Part shown: positions 15,297-27,554 of the stretch, piece after piece | Position numbering within the stretch: position 1 is the first letter of the stretch | How the letters are laid out: every line of letters starts with the position of its first letter | Origin: Planctomycetota bacterium | GTDB taxonomy: Bacteria > Planctomycetota > PLA2 > JAEUHO01 | Assembly (NCBI GenBank): GCA_030066775.1 | Contig: JASJAY010000006.1 | Span: forward strand, 1-55,510 | Reading direction: 5' to 3' | DNA: 55,510 nucleotides | The notes under the pieces: generated by a model | What the model was told of the DNA's origin: nothing | What the model saw: only the letters and a program-made list of their open reading frames with translations | Databases searched by the model: none | Translations under genes and position numbers: made by a program

Positions 15297-18101
15297 GTGC
15301 GCATTCGCAATCAGGTCCTGCTGCTGCTCTCCCTGGGCTGCTTCGTCTTCTCGTTGACCGGCACGCCGCCGGCGTACTCGAACGCCGACAAGTGGCGCAA
15401 GCGCCTGACCCGCTCCGACGTCGACGAGGTCTACAAGTCCATCCAGCTGGCGGCGCGCAACAAGGACGCCGACGCCGCCCTGCCCCTGGTCGAGCGCGCC
15501 ATCGATGCGGAGCTCCCCCACATCGCGGTCGCCTGCGGCGACGCCCTGCACGAGATCGGCCCGAAGCCGTTCAAGGACGGCAAGATCAAGAAGCTGCTGA
15601 AGAAGCAGCAGAAGGCCAAGGACGCGCGGGTGCAGAAGAACGTGGCGCGCCTGCTCGCCGCCTGGAACCACCCGGTCGTCGCCAAGGAGCTGGCCTACTA
15701 CATGTCCGGCCGGCGCGATCCGGACGTCCAGGCCGAGGCGCTCTTCATGGCGGGCGGCACCGGCCCCCGCGGTGAGGATCCGGATCCGAAGGCCACCGCG
15801 AAGGCGTGGAAGAGCGTGCGCGACGCGGTCTTGAAGGCCGTCGAGAAGGGCCGGACGGAAGAGGTCCGCTGCGGCGCCTGCTCCGCGGCGGGTCGGCTCA
15901 AGATCACCGAGGCCGCAGAGCCGCTCGTCACGATCGCCAAGCGGTCGCGTGAGGACTACGAGGGCCTGTACGCCATCTGGGCCCTGAAGAAGATGGGCCA
16001 CACGGGCAGCCTCGCGAGCTTCATCCACGTGCTCAGCTCGGGGCCCCGGCGCCAGACGCGCCAGGCCTGTTTGAAGGGCGTGACCGAGCTCTCGGATCTC
16101 GGGGACGTGCCCGAGCTCCTGGCGTTCTCCCGGCACAACAAGAAGGACTACCGGGACGCGGCGGTCCTGGCGCTCGCCCGCTTGCCCTGGCGCGCGCAGC
16201 GCGGGCGCCTGCCCGGCGTGGCGAAGAAGCCGGAGAAGGTCGTGACCGGCGAGGGCGAAGACGATCTGCTCGCCGGGAAGAAGCTCAAGGATCCGCCGCT
16301 CGAGGTGCCGGACGAGGTCATCGACCGCTGCATCGAGATCGTCGAAGACGACAGCGACTGGGAGGTGCGCGATGCCGCGCGCCAGGCGCTGATCCGCTTC
16401 GGCGAGAAGGCACGCGCCAAGGTGCAGGCCTCGATGCCGGCGCTGATCACCTTCAGCGACTACGACGCCTCGCTCACGGGCATCGAGCTGTGCGGCCTCT
16501 TCGGCGCGAGCCGGGCGCTCAAGGAGCTGATCAAGGTCGCGCTCTACGACAAGGATCCGGTGCGGCGCATCTTCGCCGCCCGCGCGCTCGAGGGCATCGA
16601 GCCCAAGACCGCCGTCGCGGAGCTGAACACGCACATCAAGCCCGCCAAGCGCGCGCGCCAGACGCAGCTGAACGCCGTCTTCGCCCTGGGCTACATCCGC
16701 CACAAGGCCGCGTTCGACGCGATCGTGGCGATGTTCGAGGTCGGCGAGGGCGACGGCGGCTTCTCCGAAGAGATGATGCGCGATGCGGAGTACGCCATCG
16801 AGCGGCTCACGGGCCATCGCTTCGGCCGCAAGCCCGACATCTGGCGCAAGTGGTATCCCACCGAGGACCTGCCGTTCTACCCCGGCGTCCAGAAGTTCAA
16901 CCGCGTGGAGAACCGCCGCGAGGCCGTCTCGAAGAACCTGTACGGCCTCACGCGCACGACGGAGCGGGCGGTCGAGAACGGACTCCGCTGGCTCGAGCGC
17001 CAACAGCACACGATCGGTCTCTGGGACGGTGCCGAGAAGGGCTTCGGCGGCGTCACGGGCTGCGAGCCGGCCTACACCGGGCTCGCCCTGCTCTCCCTCC
17101 TGGGCGCCGGCTACAACGGGGCAGACGGGCGCTATCGCGAGACGATCCGCCGCTCCACGGAGTTCCTGACGGCCACGCAGTTCTACGACGGCGGCTACCC
17201 CGTCACGGGCGGCGGCGACCAGAGCTGGGTCTACGCCTACCAGATCGCCATGGGCATCTGGGGCATCTGCGAGTCGTACGCGTTGTCGGGCGACGAGGAC
17301 ATCAGCGAGCCCTCGCAGTGGGGCATCGACTACCTCGTGCGCGTGCAGACGCCGGGCGCGGGTTGGCGCTACGGACCGCGCTACAAGCAGAGCGACACCA
17401 GCTGCACGAGCTGGGTCATGATGACGATGAAGACGGCCGATCTCGCGGGGCTCGAGGTCGCCCAGCGCAGCATGGACGGCATCGACTGGTGGCTGCAGCG
17501 CTGCTCGCAGGACATCACGGGCGAGGTCGAGATCCTGGCCGACCTGGCGTCGGACTACGACTACGAGGTCGGCGCGCGCCGCTACTTCAAGGCCTTCGCG
17601 GGCTACTTCGAGCTCTCGGGCGCCGAGGCCTCGTCGCTGCAGCAGGTCTCGATGACCGCCGTGACGATGGTCTGCCGCTTCTTCCAGGGCTGGAAGCGCA
17701 GCCACCCGTTCATGATCGGCGCGTCGAACTACCTCTCGGACGGGTACCTGCCGCAGTGGATGAAGGGCCTCGAGAAGGGCATGGCGATCGCCTGGTACCA
17801 CTACTACTGGTACTACGGCACGCTCGCGTTCCACCAGATGGGCGGCCGCTACTGGCGCAAGTGGAACGAGAAGATCAAGCGCATGTACCCGGAGAAGCAG
17901 CGCAAGTCGCCGCCCGAGCTCGCCGGCTCATGGGATCCGGACACGGCCGTACTCAACGGTGGGCGCATCTTCTCGACCGCCATGTCGATCCTGAGCCTGC
18001 AGAGCTACTACCGCTTCTCCCCCCTCATGGACCGCGAGGTCGACCAGGACGAGGAGAAGAAGGGCGACGACAAGAAGGACGGCGAGAAGAAGGGCGACTG
18101 A
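15297..18101 (+). CDS. Exported HEAT-repeat and prenyltransferase/squalene-cyclase-like toroid protein
   Basis: A large (934-residue) exported protein. Signal peptide 'RIRNQVLLLLSLGCFVFSLTG'. Residues ~30-540 are helical repeats resembling HEAT ('PDVQAEALFMAGG', 'SDWEVRDAARQALIRFGEKA', 'DPVRRIFAARALEGIEPKTA'). Residues ~555-900 match the α/α-toroid of prenyltransferase/squalene-oxidase repeats: 'AVENGLRWLERQQHTIGLWDG', 'EPAYTGLALLSLLGAGYN', 'DGGYPVTGGGDQSWVYAYQIAMGIWGICESYAL'. No DxDD cyclase motif is seen, so terpene cyclisation is not implied; this architecture is typical of planctomycete proteins of unknown role. The tail is Lys/Asp/Glu-rich. GTG 15297 has GGAGG six bases upstream; ATG 15276, seven codons earlier, is the alternative start. 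Confidence 0.8.
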   Translation: MRIRNQVLLLLSLGCFVFSLTGTPPAYSNADKWRKRLTRSDVDEVYKSIQLAARNKDADAALPLVERAIDAELPHIAVACGDALHEIGPKPFKDGKIKKLLKKQQKAKDARVQKNVARLLAAWNHPVVAKELAYYMSGRRDPDVQAEALFMAGGTGPRGEDPDPKATAKAWKSVRDAVLKAVEKGRTEEVRCGACSAAGRLKITEAAEPLVTIAKRSREDYEGLYAIWALKKMGHTGSLASFIHVLSSGPRRQTRQACLKGVTELSDLGDVPELLAFSRHNKKDYRDAAVLALARLPWRAQRGRLPGVAKKPEKVVTGEGEDDLLAGKKLKDPPLEVPDEVIDRCIEIVEDDSDWEVRDAARQALIRFGEKARAKVQASMPALITFSDYDASLTGIELCGLFGASRALKELIKVALYDKDPVRRIFAARALEGIEPKTAVAELNTHIKPAKRARQTQLNAVFALGYIRHKAAFDAIVAMFEVGEGDGGFSEEMMRDAEYAIERLTGHRFGRKPDIWRKWYPTEDLPFYPGVQKFNRVENRREAVSKNLYGLTRTTERAVENGLRWLERQQHTIGLWDGAEKGFGGVTGCEPAYTGLALLSLLGAGYNGADGRYRETIRRSTEFLTATQFYDGGYPVTGGGDQSWVYAYQIAMGIWGICESYALSGDEDISEPSQWGIDYLVRVQTPGAGWRYGPRYKQSDTSCTSWVMMTMKTADLAGLEVAQRSMDGIDWWLQRCSQDITGEVEILADLASDYDYEVGARRYFKAFAGYFELSGAEASSLQQVSMTAVTMVCRFFQGWKRSHPFMIGASNYLSDGYLPQWMKGLEKGMAIAWYHYYWYYGTLAFHQMGGRYWRKWNEKIKRMYPEKQRKSPPELAGSWDPDTAVLNGGRIFSTAMSILSLQSYYRFSPLMDREVDQDEEKKGDDKKDGEKKGD

Positions 18102-18271
18102 GCCCCCTTTCGGCGTGGACGCGCCCGTGACAACGGGGCCCCGTCCGGACCTTCTGCCATTGGGCTGGGATCCGCACCTGGGCCCGAACCGCCTGACAAC
18201 GGACTAAGGTCAGCCTCCCCAAGGGGGATCGGAGGTTCAGCGCCTCGGCGCGCTGGGTCGATGGGGAGGGC

Positions 18272-18691
18272 ATGAGTCAGGGAGTGCCCGCCACGGACCC
18301 CTTGCGCGTGTTCCTGTCGGGGAAGCGAGAGCACGAGCGACACGAGGTCTCGATGTCCGTCGAGCTGGGTGGACTGCAGCAGCAGTTCGCCGCGCATCTC
18401 GTGGACCTGTCGCTCGGCGGTGCGCTGATCGCCCTGAGCCACGTCCGCCTCGAGGCGATGTGCGTGGAAGGCGAGGACGTCTTCCAGCTGGTCGCGGGTG
18501 AGCTCGCCGAGGGCTTCGACCTGCAGTTCCTCGACGCCGGCGTGGTCGTCGAGGCCTATCCGGTTCGCCTCTGCATCCCCTCCGGCGACGAGGACGCGGT
18601 CTACCTGGGCTGTCGCTTCACCGATGAGCTGTCGGCGAACCTGCGTCAGCGCCTCGGCGTCGCGGACCTCCTGGAGCGGCCGGCCGAGTGA
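18272..18691 (+). CDS. PilZ-domain protein
   Basis: A 139-residue single PilZ-like domain, expected to bind cyclic di-GMP. The N-terminal 'GKREHERHEVSMSVEL' supplies Arg residues near the RxxxR site and 'LVDLSLGGALI' the D/N-x-S-x-x-GG motif; 'AVYLGCRFTDEL' is the last strand. Both binding motifs look present, though the RxxxR spacing is only approximate. ATG 18272 has GGGGAGG upstream. It overlaps the following paralogue by four bases (GTGA), so the two are co-translated. Targets unknown; HD-GYP and glycosyltransferase genes lie close by. Confidence 0.83.
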   Translation: MSQGVPATDPLRVFLSGKREHERHEVSMSVELGGLQQQFAAHLVDLSLGGALIALSHVRLEAMCVEGEDVFQLVAGELAEGFDLQFLDAGVVVEAYPVRLCIPSGDEDAVYLGCRFTDELSANLRQRLGVADLLERPAE

Positions 18692-19497
18692 CTCCGCAGG
18701 CGACCGGTACCGATCCGCTGCGCACCTTCCTCTCCGGGAAGCGGCGCCACAAGCGCCACCCCGTGTCGCTGGCAATCGAGGTGTCGGGCCGCCGGCACCA
18801 GTTCCCGGGGCGCTGCCTGGACGTCTCCGTCGGCGGCGCGCTCATCGCGATCCCGGAGTACCACCTCGACCGGGCCATCGGCGCGAGCACGGACGGCTAC
18901 CTCTCCGTGCTCGATCGCGAGCTCAACGACGGCTTCGACGTGAGCTTCCTGCACAACGGCGTCGTGGTCGAGGCGCGGCTCATCCGCCTGAGCATGGGCG
19001 CCGGCCAGGGCAGCATGCTCAAGATCGGCTGCGAGTTCGTGGAGCCGCTCACGGGTCATCAGCTCGCGCAGCTCGGCGTCGAGGCGATGCTCGCCGACGG
19101 CGCGCCCGCGGCCGTGGAGGCCGCGTGGCAGGAGGCCGCACCGGCCAAGCGCCTACCCTTCGAGCCCAAGCCGGGCATGCATGCCGCCGTGCTGCTATTC
19201 GACGAGAGCCCGACGGTCTGCGGACCGCGGTTCTCGGGCCACATCGTGGCCATGGGCGCGCGCACGCTCGGGGTGCGCATCGACGGTGTCGACCCGCAGC
19301 AGGTGACCTCACGCCTCGGCACCGAGGCGTTCCGTTTCCACGTGGTCGCGTCCGGCGGAGCGATCTGGGAGGCCAGCGCCACCGTGGTGGCGGCGCGCTA
19401 CCTCGACCGCCCCGACGGGGGCGCCGAGATCGCCCTGCTCGCCGACACGACGCCCAACCGCAAGACGAAGCGCCTCTTCCGCAAGCGCAAGCGCTGA
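18688..19497 (+). CDS. Double PilZ-domain-like protein
   Basis: A 269-residue paralogue of the preceding gene. Residues 1-130 repeat its organisation: 'TDPLRTFLSGKRRHKRHPVSLAIEV' (both start 'TDPLR.FLSGKR'), 'RCLDVSVGGALIAI' and 'LKIGCEFVEPL'. A second β-rich half (about 155-260, 'MHAAVLLFDESPTVCGPRFSGHIVAMGARTLGVRIDG') looks like a diverged PilZ/YcgR-N-like barrel lacking the clear binding motif. GTG 18688 overlaps the upstream stop. The basic end 'KTKRLFRKRKR' could be membrane- or nucleic-acid-interacting. A tandem duplication followed by fusion is the simplest history. Confidence 0.78.
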   Translation: MTPQATGTDPLRTFLSGKRRHKRHPVSLAIEVSGRRHQFPGRCLDVSVGGALIAIPEYHLDRAIGASTDGYLSVLDRELNDGFDVSFLHNGVVVEARLIRLSMGAGQGSMLKIGCEFVEPLTGHQLAQLGVEAMLADGAPAAVEAAWQEAAPAKRLPFEPKPGMHAAVLLFDESPTVCGPRFSGHIVAMGARTLGVRIDGVDPQQVTSRLGTEAFRFHVVASGGAIWEASATVVAARYLDRPDGGAEIALLADTTPNRKTKRLFRKRKR

Positions 19498-19498
19498 G

Positions 19499-19520
19499 CG
19501 CAGCCGTCCGACGGCCTGCG
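19499..19520. terminator. Hairpin between convergent genes
   Basis: CGCAG-CCGT, loop CCG, ACGG-C-CTGCG: nine pairs with one bulged base, filling the 25-base gap between the PilZ and parvulin genes. Could serve both strands; no U-run. Confidence 0.5.
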
Positions 19521-19522
19521 GC

Positions 19523-20437
19523 TTACTGGAAGCGGCGCTCGAGCACGAAGACGACCTCGACGCCACGGTGGCCTACGACAGGCTCGGGCATGACCTGGCC
19601 GACGGGCGCGTCCTCGAGGATGGCCTCCAGCAGCTCGTAGCCCCAGGCCTGCGTTCGCCACGTGACCCACTCGGAGCCCTTGTCCACGAGCAGCCCGCCC
19701 GTCTGCTTGAGGCGCACGGCGTTGTTGAGCCCCTCGCGCGCCAGGGTCTCGAAGTCCGCGCCGGCCTGGACCTTGGCGATGATCCCGCGCGCGATCTCGA
19801 GCGCCATCTCGCGCGTCGTCTTCTTGAACTCGAAGCGCTGCGGCCATGCGCCCTTGTGGTGCACGTGGATCACGCGCGCTCGAGCACGGACGCGGTTGGC
19901 ACTGCGCGCGCGCTGCTGCAGACGGTCGGCCTGCGCATCGTCGATGCGCTGCGCGAACCAGTAACCCTTGCGCCACTCGATCAGGGGGGTCAGCGCCCCC
20001 ACCTCGCACGCAAGCACCGCCTTGTCGCGCGCGTCGGGCGGTCGTGAGGCGGGCAGCAGTCCGGTGTAGCCGCCGAGTCGGCCCCAGGGGGCCGAGCTGT
20101 TGGCCCAGGCCAGGTGCCCGATGCCGAGCCCTTGCCGTGCCTGTTCCAGCGCGGCTTCGGCCAGCGCCTTGGCGCGCTCGCGCGTGATCCCGGGCGGCGG
20201 CGGCGTGTACAGCCCGCGCGGGTTGTTCGCGCCGCCCTTCCGATGCGACGGGTCGTGGAACGGAATCCACACCTCCTGCGCAGCCGCGACGGTCGCGATG
20301 GGCCGGACGGGCTTGGCCTGTCCGCCAGGCGCATCGCCGTCGCCGTTCCCGCAGCCGCCGAGCGACAGGATGGCCGTCAGCAGGGCGCACGTCATGACGC
20401 GAAGGGAGCGGTGGCGTGCGAGCGAATCCATGATCAT
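19523..20437 (-). CDS. Parvulin-like (PpiC-type) peptidyl-prolyl isomerase lipoprotein, two domains
   Basis: A 304-residue lipoprotein with lipobox LSLGGC. Two regions resemble parvulin rotamase domains: ~55-160 ('ERAKALAEAALEQARQGLG', 'WGRLGGYTGLLP', 'LACEVGALTPLIEWRKGYWFAQRID') and ~175-304 ('ARVIHVHHKG', 'ALEIARGIIAKVQAGADFETLAREGLNNAVRLKQTGGLL', 'LEAILEDAPVGQVMPEPVVGHRGVEVVFVLERRF'). The second keeps the strand-helix-'tGG'-helix order best; the first is more diverged. It should sit on a periplasmic membrane face and help fold exported proteins. ATG 20437 or 20431 are possible starts; neither has a Shine-Dalgarno. It follows the HD-GYP gene by 75 bases. Confidence 0.75.
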   Translation of the reverse strand: MIMDSLARHRSLRVMTCALLTAILSLGGCGNGDGDAPGGQAKPVRPIATVAAAQEVWIPFHDPSHRKGGANNPRGLYTPPPPGITRERAKALAEAALEQARQGLGIGHLAWANSSAPWGRLGGYTGLLPASRPPDARDKAVLACEVGALTPLIEWRKGYWFAQRIDDAQADRLQQRARSANRVRARARVIHVHHKGAWPQRFEFKKTTREMALEIARGIIAKVQAGADFETLAREGLNNAVRLKQTGGLLVDKGSEWVTWRTQAWGYELLEAILEDAPVGQVMPEPVVGHRGVEVVFVLERRFQ

Positions 20438-20512
20438 CGCGCGGTGTGTCCGCGAGGCCCCCCGAACCGTAGCGGAGCCGATCCTACACGCCCGGCTGGG
20501 CGCGGCCCGCTG

Positions 20513-21637
20513 CTACTCGCCGTTGCGAAGCGGCGCGGTCTCGCGCGCGAGGCGGGCGACGTCGGCGCGGTCGCCGAGCTGCCCCAAACCGATCTGCGAG
20601 ACCTCGGCGCGGTAGCGCGCCTCGAACGTCTCGCCGCTCTGCTCGACCTCCGGGAGGATCCGCTCGAAGGCGGACACGACGCGCGGATCGAACTGGGTGC
20701 CCGCGCAGCGCTGGAGCTCGGCGATCGCCTCCGCGGAGGACTTCGCTTCCTTGTAGCAGCGCTCCGAGACGATCGCGTCGTACGCGTCGACCACGGAGAA
20801 GATGCGCGCTGCCAGCGGGATCTCGCCGCCGGCCAGCTGATCGGGATAGCCCGTGCCGTCGTAGCGCTCGTGGTGATGCAGGATCACGTCGGCGGCGCCC
20901 GCGAGGAACGGGATGCGGCGGACGAAGTCACCGCCGAACTCGGGGTGACGACGCATGACGGTCCACTCGTCTTCCGTGAGCGGTCCGGGCTTCGTGAGGA
21001 TCGCGTCGGGCACGCGGTACTTGCCGATGTCGTGCAGCATCGCGCCGAGCTGGATGTCGCGCAGGTTCTCCTCGGAGACGCCCATCTCGCGCGCCAGCAG
21101 CGTGCAGTAGTCCCGCACGCGGAAGAGGTGCGCCATGGTGGAGGTGTCCTTGCCCTCCATCATCGCGGCGAAGCCGATGACGGTGCCGTCGTACGTGCGG
21201 CGCAGCTCCTCTTCCTTCTCGCGCAGCTTCGACTCGAGCTGCTCGCGATAGGTCTGGCGGAGCTTGTAGATCTCGCGCAGCTCGATCGCGCGCTTCACCG
21301 CCTCCGCCACGTCCTTGTGGTCGAAGGGCTTCTGCAGGAAGTTGCACGCGCCGAGGCGGATCGCCTCCATCGCGTACTCCCACTCGCCGTAGGCCGTCAG
21401 GATCATGAACGGCGTCGTGCTCTCGACGTACGGGTGGATGCGCTTGAGGAACTCGATCCCGTTCATCCGCGGCATGTCGATGTCGCTGATGATGACGTCG
21501 TACTCGCGTTCCTGGACCTTCAGCAGCCCGTCGCTGCCGTCCTGGGCGAGATCGCACGAGTGACCCTGGAGAGCGAGCTGCTCAGACAGGACCTCACGAA
21601 TCGTCTCGTTGTCATCGACGACGAGGATGCGGCCCAT
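20513..21637 (-). CDS. Response regulator with HD-GYP c-di-GMP phosphodiesterase domain
   Basis: A 374-residue RpfG-like regulator. The receiver (1-120) has acidic 'VDDN', phosphoacceptor Asp52 in 'IISDIDMP', and Lys103 in 'LQKPF'. A coiled coil (about 120-148) links it to an HD-GYP domain: His170-type 'MAHLFRVRDY', HD at 202-203 in 'LHDIGKYRVP', 'RRHPEFGG', 'HHHERYDGTGYP' with GYP at 263-265. All signature residues are present, so c-di-GMP hydrolysis is expected, controlled by phosphorylation from an unlinked kinase. ATG 21637 has GGAG 5 bases upstream. Between a glycosyltransferase gene and near PilZ genes, it fits a c-di-GMP-regulated surface-polysaccharide module. Confidence 0.93.
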   Translation of the reverse strand: MGRILVVDDNETIREVLSEQLALQGHSCDLAQDGSDGLLKVQEREYDVIISDIDMPRMNGIEFLKRIHPYVESTTPFMILTAYGEWEYAMEAIRLGACNFLQKPFDHKDVAEAVKRAIELREIYKLRQTYREQLESKLREKEEELRRTYDGTVIGFAAMMEGKDTSTMAHLFRVRDYCTLLAREMGVSEENLRDIQLGAMLHDIGKYRVPDAILTKPGPLTEDEWTVMRRHPEFGGDFVRRIPFLAGAADVILHHHERYDGTGYPDQLAGGEIPLAARIFSVVDAYDAIVSERCYKEAKSSAEAIAELQRCAGTQFDPRVVSAFERILPEVEQSGETFEARYRAEVSQIGLGQLGDRADVARLARETAPLRNGE

Positions 21638-21796
21638 GGAACTCCTGCAAATCGAGGTGAATGCGTGAAGGGACTGTTCTTCCCTGTCGGCTCGCCAACA
21701 GGGCCGGCTGAACCTCGGGAAGCTCCGATTCTGCGCGCCCGGGCCCCTATCGCAATCAACGCCCGGCGGTGGATTGTTCCGCAGCCCCGCAGTACG

Positions 21797-21829
21797 GGCC
21801 TAAAGCGCTGGACAGAATGGGCTTAGGCC
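21797..21829. terminator. Inverted repeat GGCCTAA-N19-TTAGGCC in intergenic region
   Basis: Seven-bp arms, extended on the minus strand by a GC pair with one bulge. It lies ~50 bases after the glycosyltransferase stop and ~160 before the HD-GYP start, so it may end the former transcript or regulate the latter. The rest of the 243-base gap shows no gene. Confidence 0.35.
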
Positions 21830-21880
21830 GGACCTGGACGTGCGAAGGCACCTTCACAATCAGCCTGACATCGCTCTGCC

Positions 21881-25518
<3,638 letters not shown>

Positions 25519-25691
25519 CCCCTGAACGACGGGCCCAGCGGGCCCGCCCGGGCTCGCGGAACCCAGGGGCCCGGATAGCGTCCAAGGGGCAAGCCCTTCG
25601 GCCACCGGGGCCGAGGTGCCGATGAAACGGAGATCGGGGGGCGTCCTTTCACGACCGCCGACGTTCCGGGATCGGGTGGATGGAGACCGTG
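25519..25691 (+). other. Hairpin-rich leader/intergenic region before exported peptidase
   Basis: The 173 bases hold GGGCCC repeats just after ligA (possible terminator) and then two stem-loops, CGGCC-N5-GGCCG (about 25599-25613) and CCGAT-N9-ATCGG (about 25618-25636). I could not match it to a known riboswitch. It may be the structured leader of the next gene. Confidence 0.3.
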
Positions 25692-27491
25692 ATGACGACG
25701 CGCCGCATCGCCACAGTGCTGCTCGCCTGCGCCGGCGTGCTCCTGCTCGTGGGGACCCCCGTGGCGGAGGCCGGCCGCGCCAAGGTCACGGAGCGCCACC
25801 GCGATCCGAACCACAAGTTCAGCTTCAAGTACTTCCAGGACTGGAAGCCGATCCCGCTGCAGCCCAACGAGCGCGACCTCGTCTGCAAGTTCGGCGACGT
25901 CAAGGGCAAGGGCCGGAACCGCAACGTACAGGACCCGACCCTCGTCGTGCACCGCATGCGCGTCGACGGCAAGGAAGAAGAGGTCGTCACGGGCGGCCCG
26001 CAGATGCCGCGCTTCCGGGGCCAGCGCAACCCGGCGAAGGACATCTGGGAGAAGGCCTTCCGGACGTGGACCGAGCCGCGGCCCTACCAGCCGAACTTCA
26101 AGCCGCTGAAGTTCGACCGCAAGGAGTTCAAGAAGGTCAAGACGAAGAAGGAGAAGCTCGAGGGCAAGCTCTATCGGTACGACGCCGAGCTCCCCACGTG
26201 GGGCGGTCGCACGATGGAGATGTACTTCGCGCTCGCCGTGTTCGAGAAGGACGGCATCCAGATCGGCATCTTCTTCACGTGCCCCGGGGTCCTGAAGAAG
26301 GACTTCGAGAAGCCCTTCGAGTCGGTCGCCAAGTCGTTCGTCTGGTTCGACAGCAAGGCGGAAGACGTCGAGACCCGCTCCGAGCTCGACGGGGTGAACA
26401 TCACCGCCAAGCGCCGACGCGAGATCGAGAAGGGCATCGTGGCGGGCTGGGACGTGGTCGTCAGCCCGAAGAAGAACTACATCGTCCTCTACAACACGAA
26501 GAAGAACACGAACCACAAGCTGGCGAAGGAGATCGCGAAGCGCATCGAGAAGATCCGCGAGCAGATCTACGAGGTGCAGTTCCCGCCCTCGAAGCCGATC
26601 ACGGCCGTCTCGATCGTTCGCGTATGCGCGGATGCGCGCGAGTACCACCAGTACGGCGGCCCCGGTGGCTCTGCCGGGTACTGGAGCCCCGGCACCGAGG
26701 AGCTCGTCTTCTACGACGCCTCACGCAGCAAGAAGATCGACGACGACACCGTCTCCGTGCTCTATCACGAGGCGTTCCACCAGTACATCTTCTACAGCGT
26801 GGGCAGTGTCTCGCCGCACTCGTGGTTCAACGAGGGCCACGGGGACTACTACGCGGGCGCCAAGTACAACCGCGGCAAGTTCACGATCGGGCCGTTCCGC
26901 TGGCGCGTGGGCGTGGTCCGCAAAGTCGTGTCCGAGGGACCGCGCGAGTACGACGCCGACTCGAAGACGTGGGGCCGCAAGGGCTACACGCCGATCAAGC
27001 ACCTCGTGCAGTTCACCCAGGGGGAGTACTACAGCTACTCCGGCCCGAGCTACGCCCAGGGCTGGAGCCTGATCTTCTTCCTGCGCGAGATCGTCCCCAA
27101 GAACAAGAAGTGGAACGCGAAGTGGGGCCACATCCTCGACACGTACTTCGACGTGCTGAAGGCCGAGGTCGCCAAGCGCGGTGACTCGCCCTGGCGCCGG
27201 GTGCCCATGGGGCCCGGGAACGACGAGGACGAGAAGGACGACGGCGACGACCCCTTCGCCGAGCCCGATCCGCCGGAGGAGAAGGACGGCAAGGGCAAGA
27301 AGGGCGACAAGAAGAAGGACGCGGACGACGAAGAGGACGAGCTCGATCCCGAGACCCGCGGCGTTGCCCGCCCGGCCACCTACGGCAGCCCCAACCAGGC
27401 CATGCTCACCAAGGCCCTGAAGAAGGCCTTCACCGGCATCGACTGGGACGAATTCGAGCAGGCCTGGCTCAAGCACCACGCTGGCCGCTGA
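25692..27491 (+). CDS. Exported HExxH zinc peptidase-like protein (DUF1570 type)
   Basis: A 599-residue protein with signal peptide ('RRIATVLLACAGVLLLVGTPVAEA'). Residues ~25-225 are a β-rich domain; from ~250 comes a gluzincin-like domain with HEAFH in 'VLYHEAFHQYIFY' and the glutamate ligand in 'SHSWFNEGHGDYYAG' region (written here as N-E-G-H), preceded by 'YYSSG'-type aromatic strands. This arrangement matches the DUF1570 peptidase-like family abundant in Planctomycetota. A Lys/Asp/Glu-rich disordered insert ('DEDEKDDGDDPFAEPDPPEEKDGKGKKGD') precedes the C-terminus. ATG 25692 was preferred over ATG 25680 because GGAG lies 6 bases before it. Substrate unknown; the catalytic residues look intact. 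Confidence 0.8.
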   Translation: MTTRRIATVLLACAGVLLLVGTPVAEAGRAKVTERHRDPNHKFSFKYFQDWKPIPLQPNERDLVCKFGDVKGKGRNRNVQDPTLVVHRMRVDGKEEEVVTGGPQMPRFRGQRNPAKDIWEKAFRTWTEPRPYQPNFKPLKFDRKEFKKVKTKKEKLEGKLYRYDAELPTWGGRTMEMYFALAVFEKDGIQIGIFFTCPGVLKKDFEKPFESVAKSFVWFDSKAEDVETRSELDGVNITAKRRREIEKGIVAGWDVVVSPKKNYIVLYNTKKNTNHKLAKEIAKRIEKIREQIYEVQFPPSKPITAVSIVRVCADAREYHQYGGPGGSAGYWSPGTEELVFYDASRSKKIDDDTVSVLYHEAFHQYIFYSVGSVSPHSWFNEGHGDYYAGAKYNRGKFTIGPFRWRVGVVRKVVSEGPREYDADSKTWGRKGYTPIKHLVQFTQGEYYSYSGPSYAQGWSLIFFLREIVPKNKKWNAKWGHILDTYFDVLKAEVAKRGDSPWRRVPMGPGNDEDEKDDGDDPFAEPDPPEEKDGKGKKGDKKKDADDEEDELDPETRGVARPATYGSPNQAMLTKALKKAFTGIDWDEFEQAWLKHHAGR

Positions 27492-27542
27492 TCCCCACGA
27501 GGCCTTTTGCCTGCCTTTGACGGAGGCCCGCCGTCGTCAGGC

Positions 27543-27548
27543 CATAAT
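27543..27548 (+). promoter_or_regulatory. -10-like hexamer CATAAT, leaderless context
   Basis: The most canonical -10 of the window, ending 6 bases before ATG 27555, with TTGACG about 20 bases upstream as a possible -35. Confidence 0.55.
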
Positions 27549-27554
27549 GCGGCC

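Noticed and set aside
21638..21880. Small gene in the gap between GT2 and HD-GYP
   Set aside because: Short frames only, with no start signals or recognisable product.
25616..27184. Long plus frame overlapping the exported peptidase
   Set aside because: Out of frame with the conserved HExxH protein and of shadow composition.
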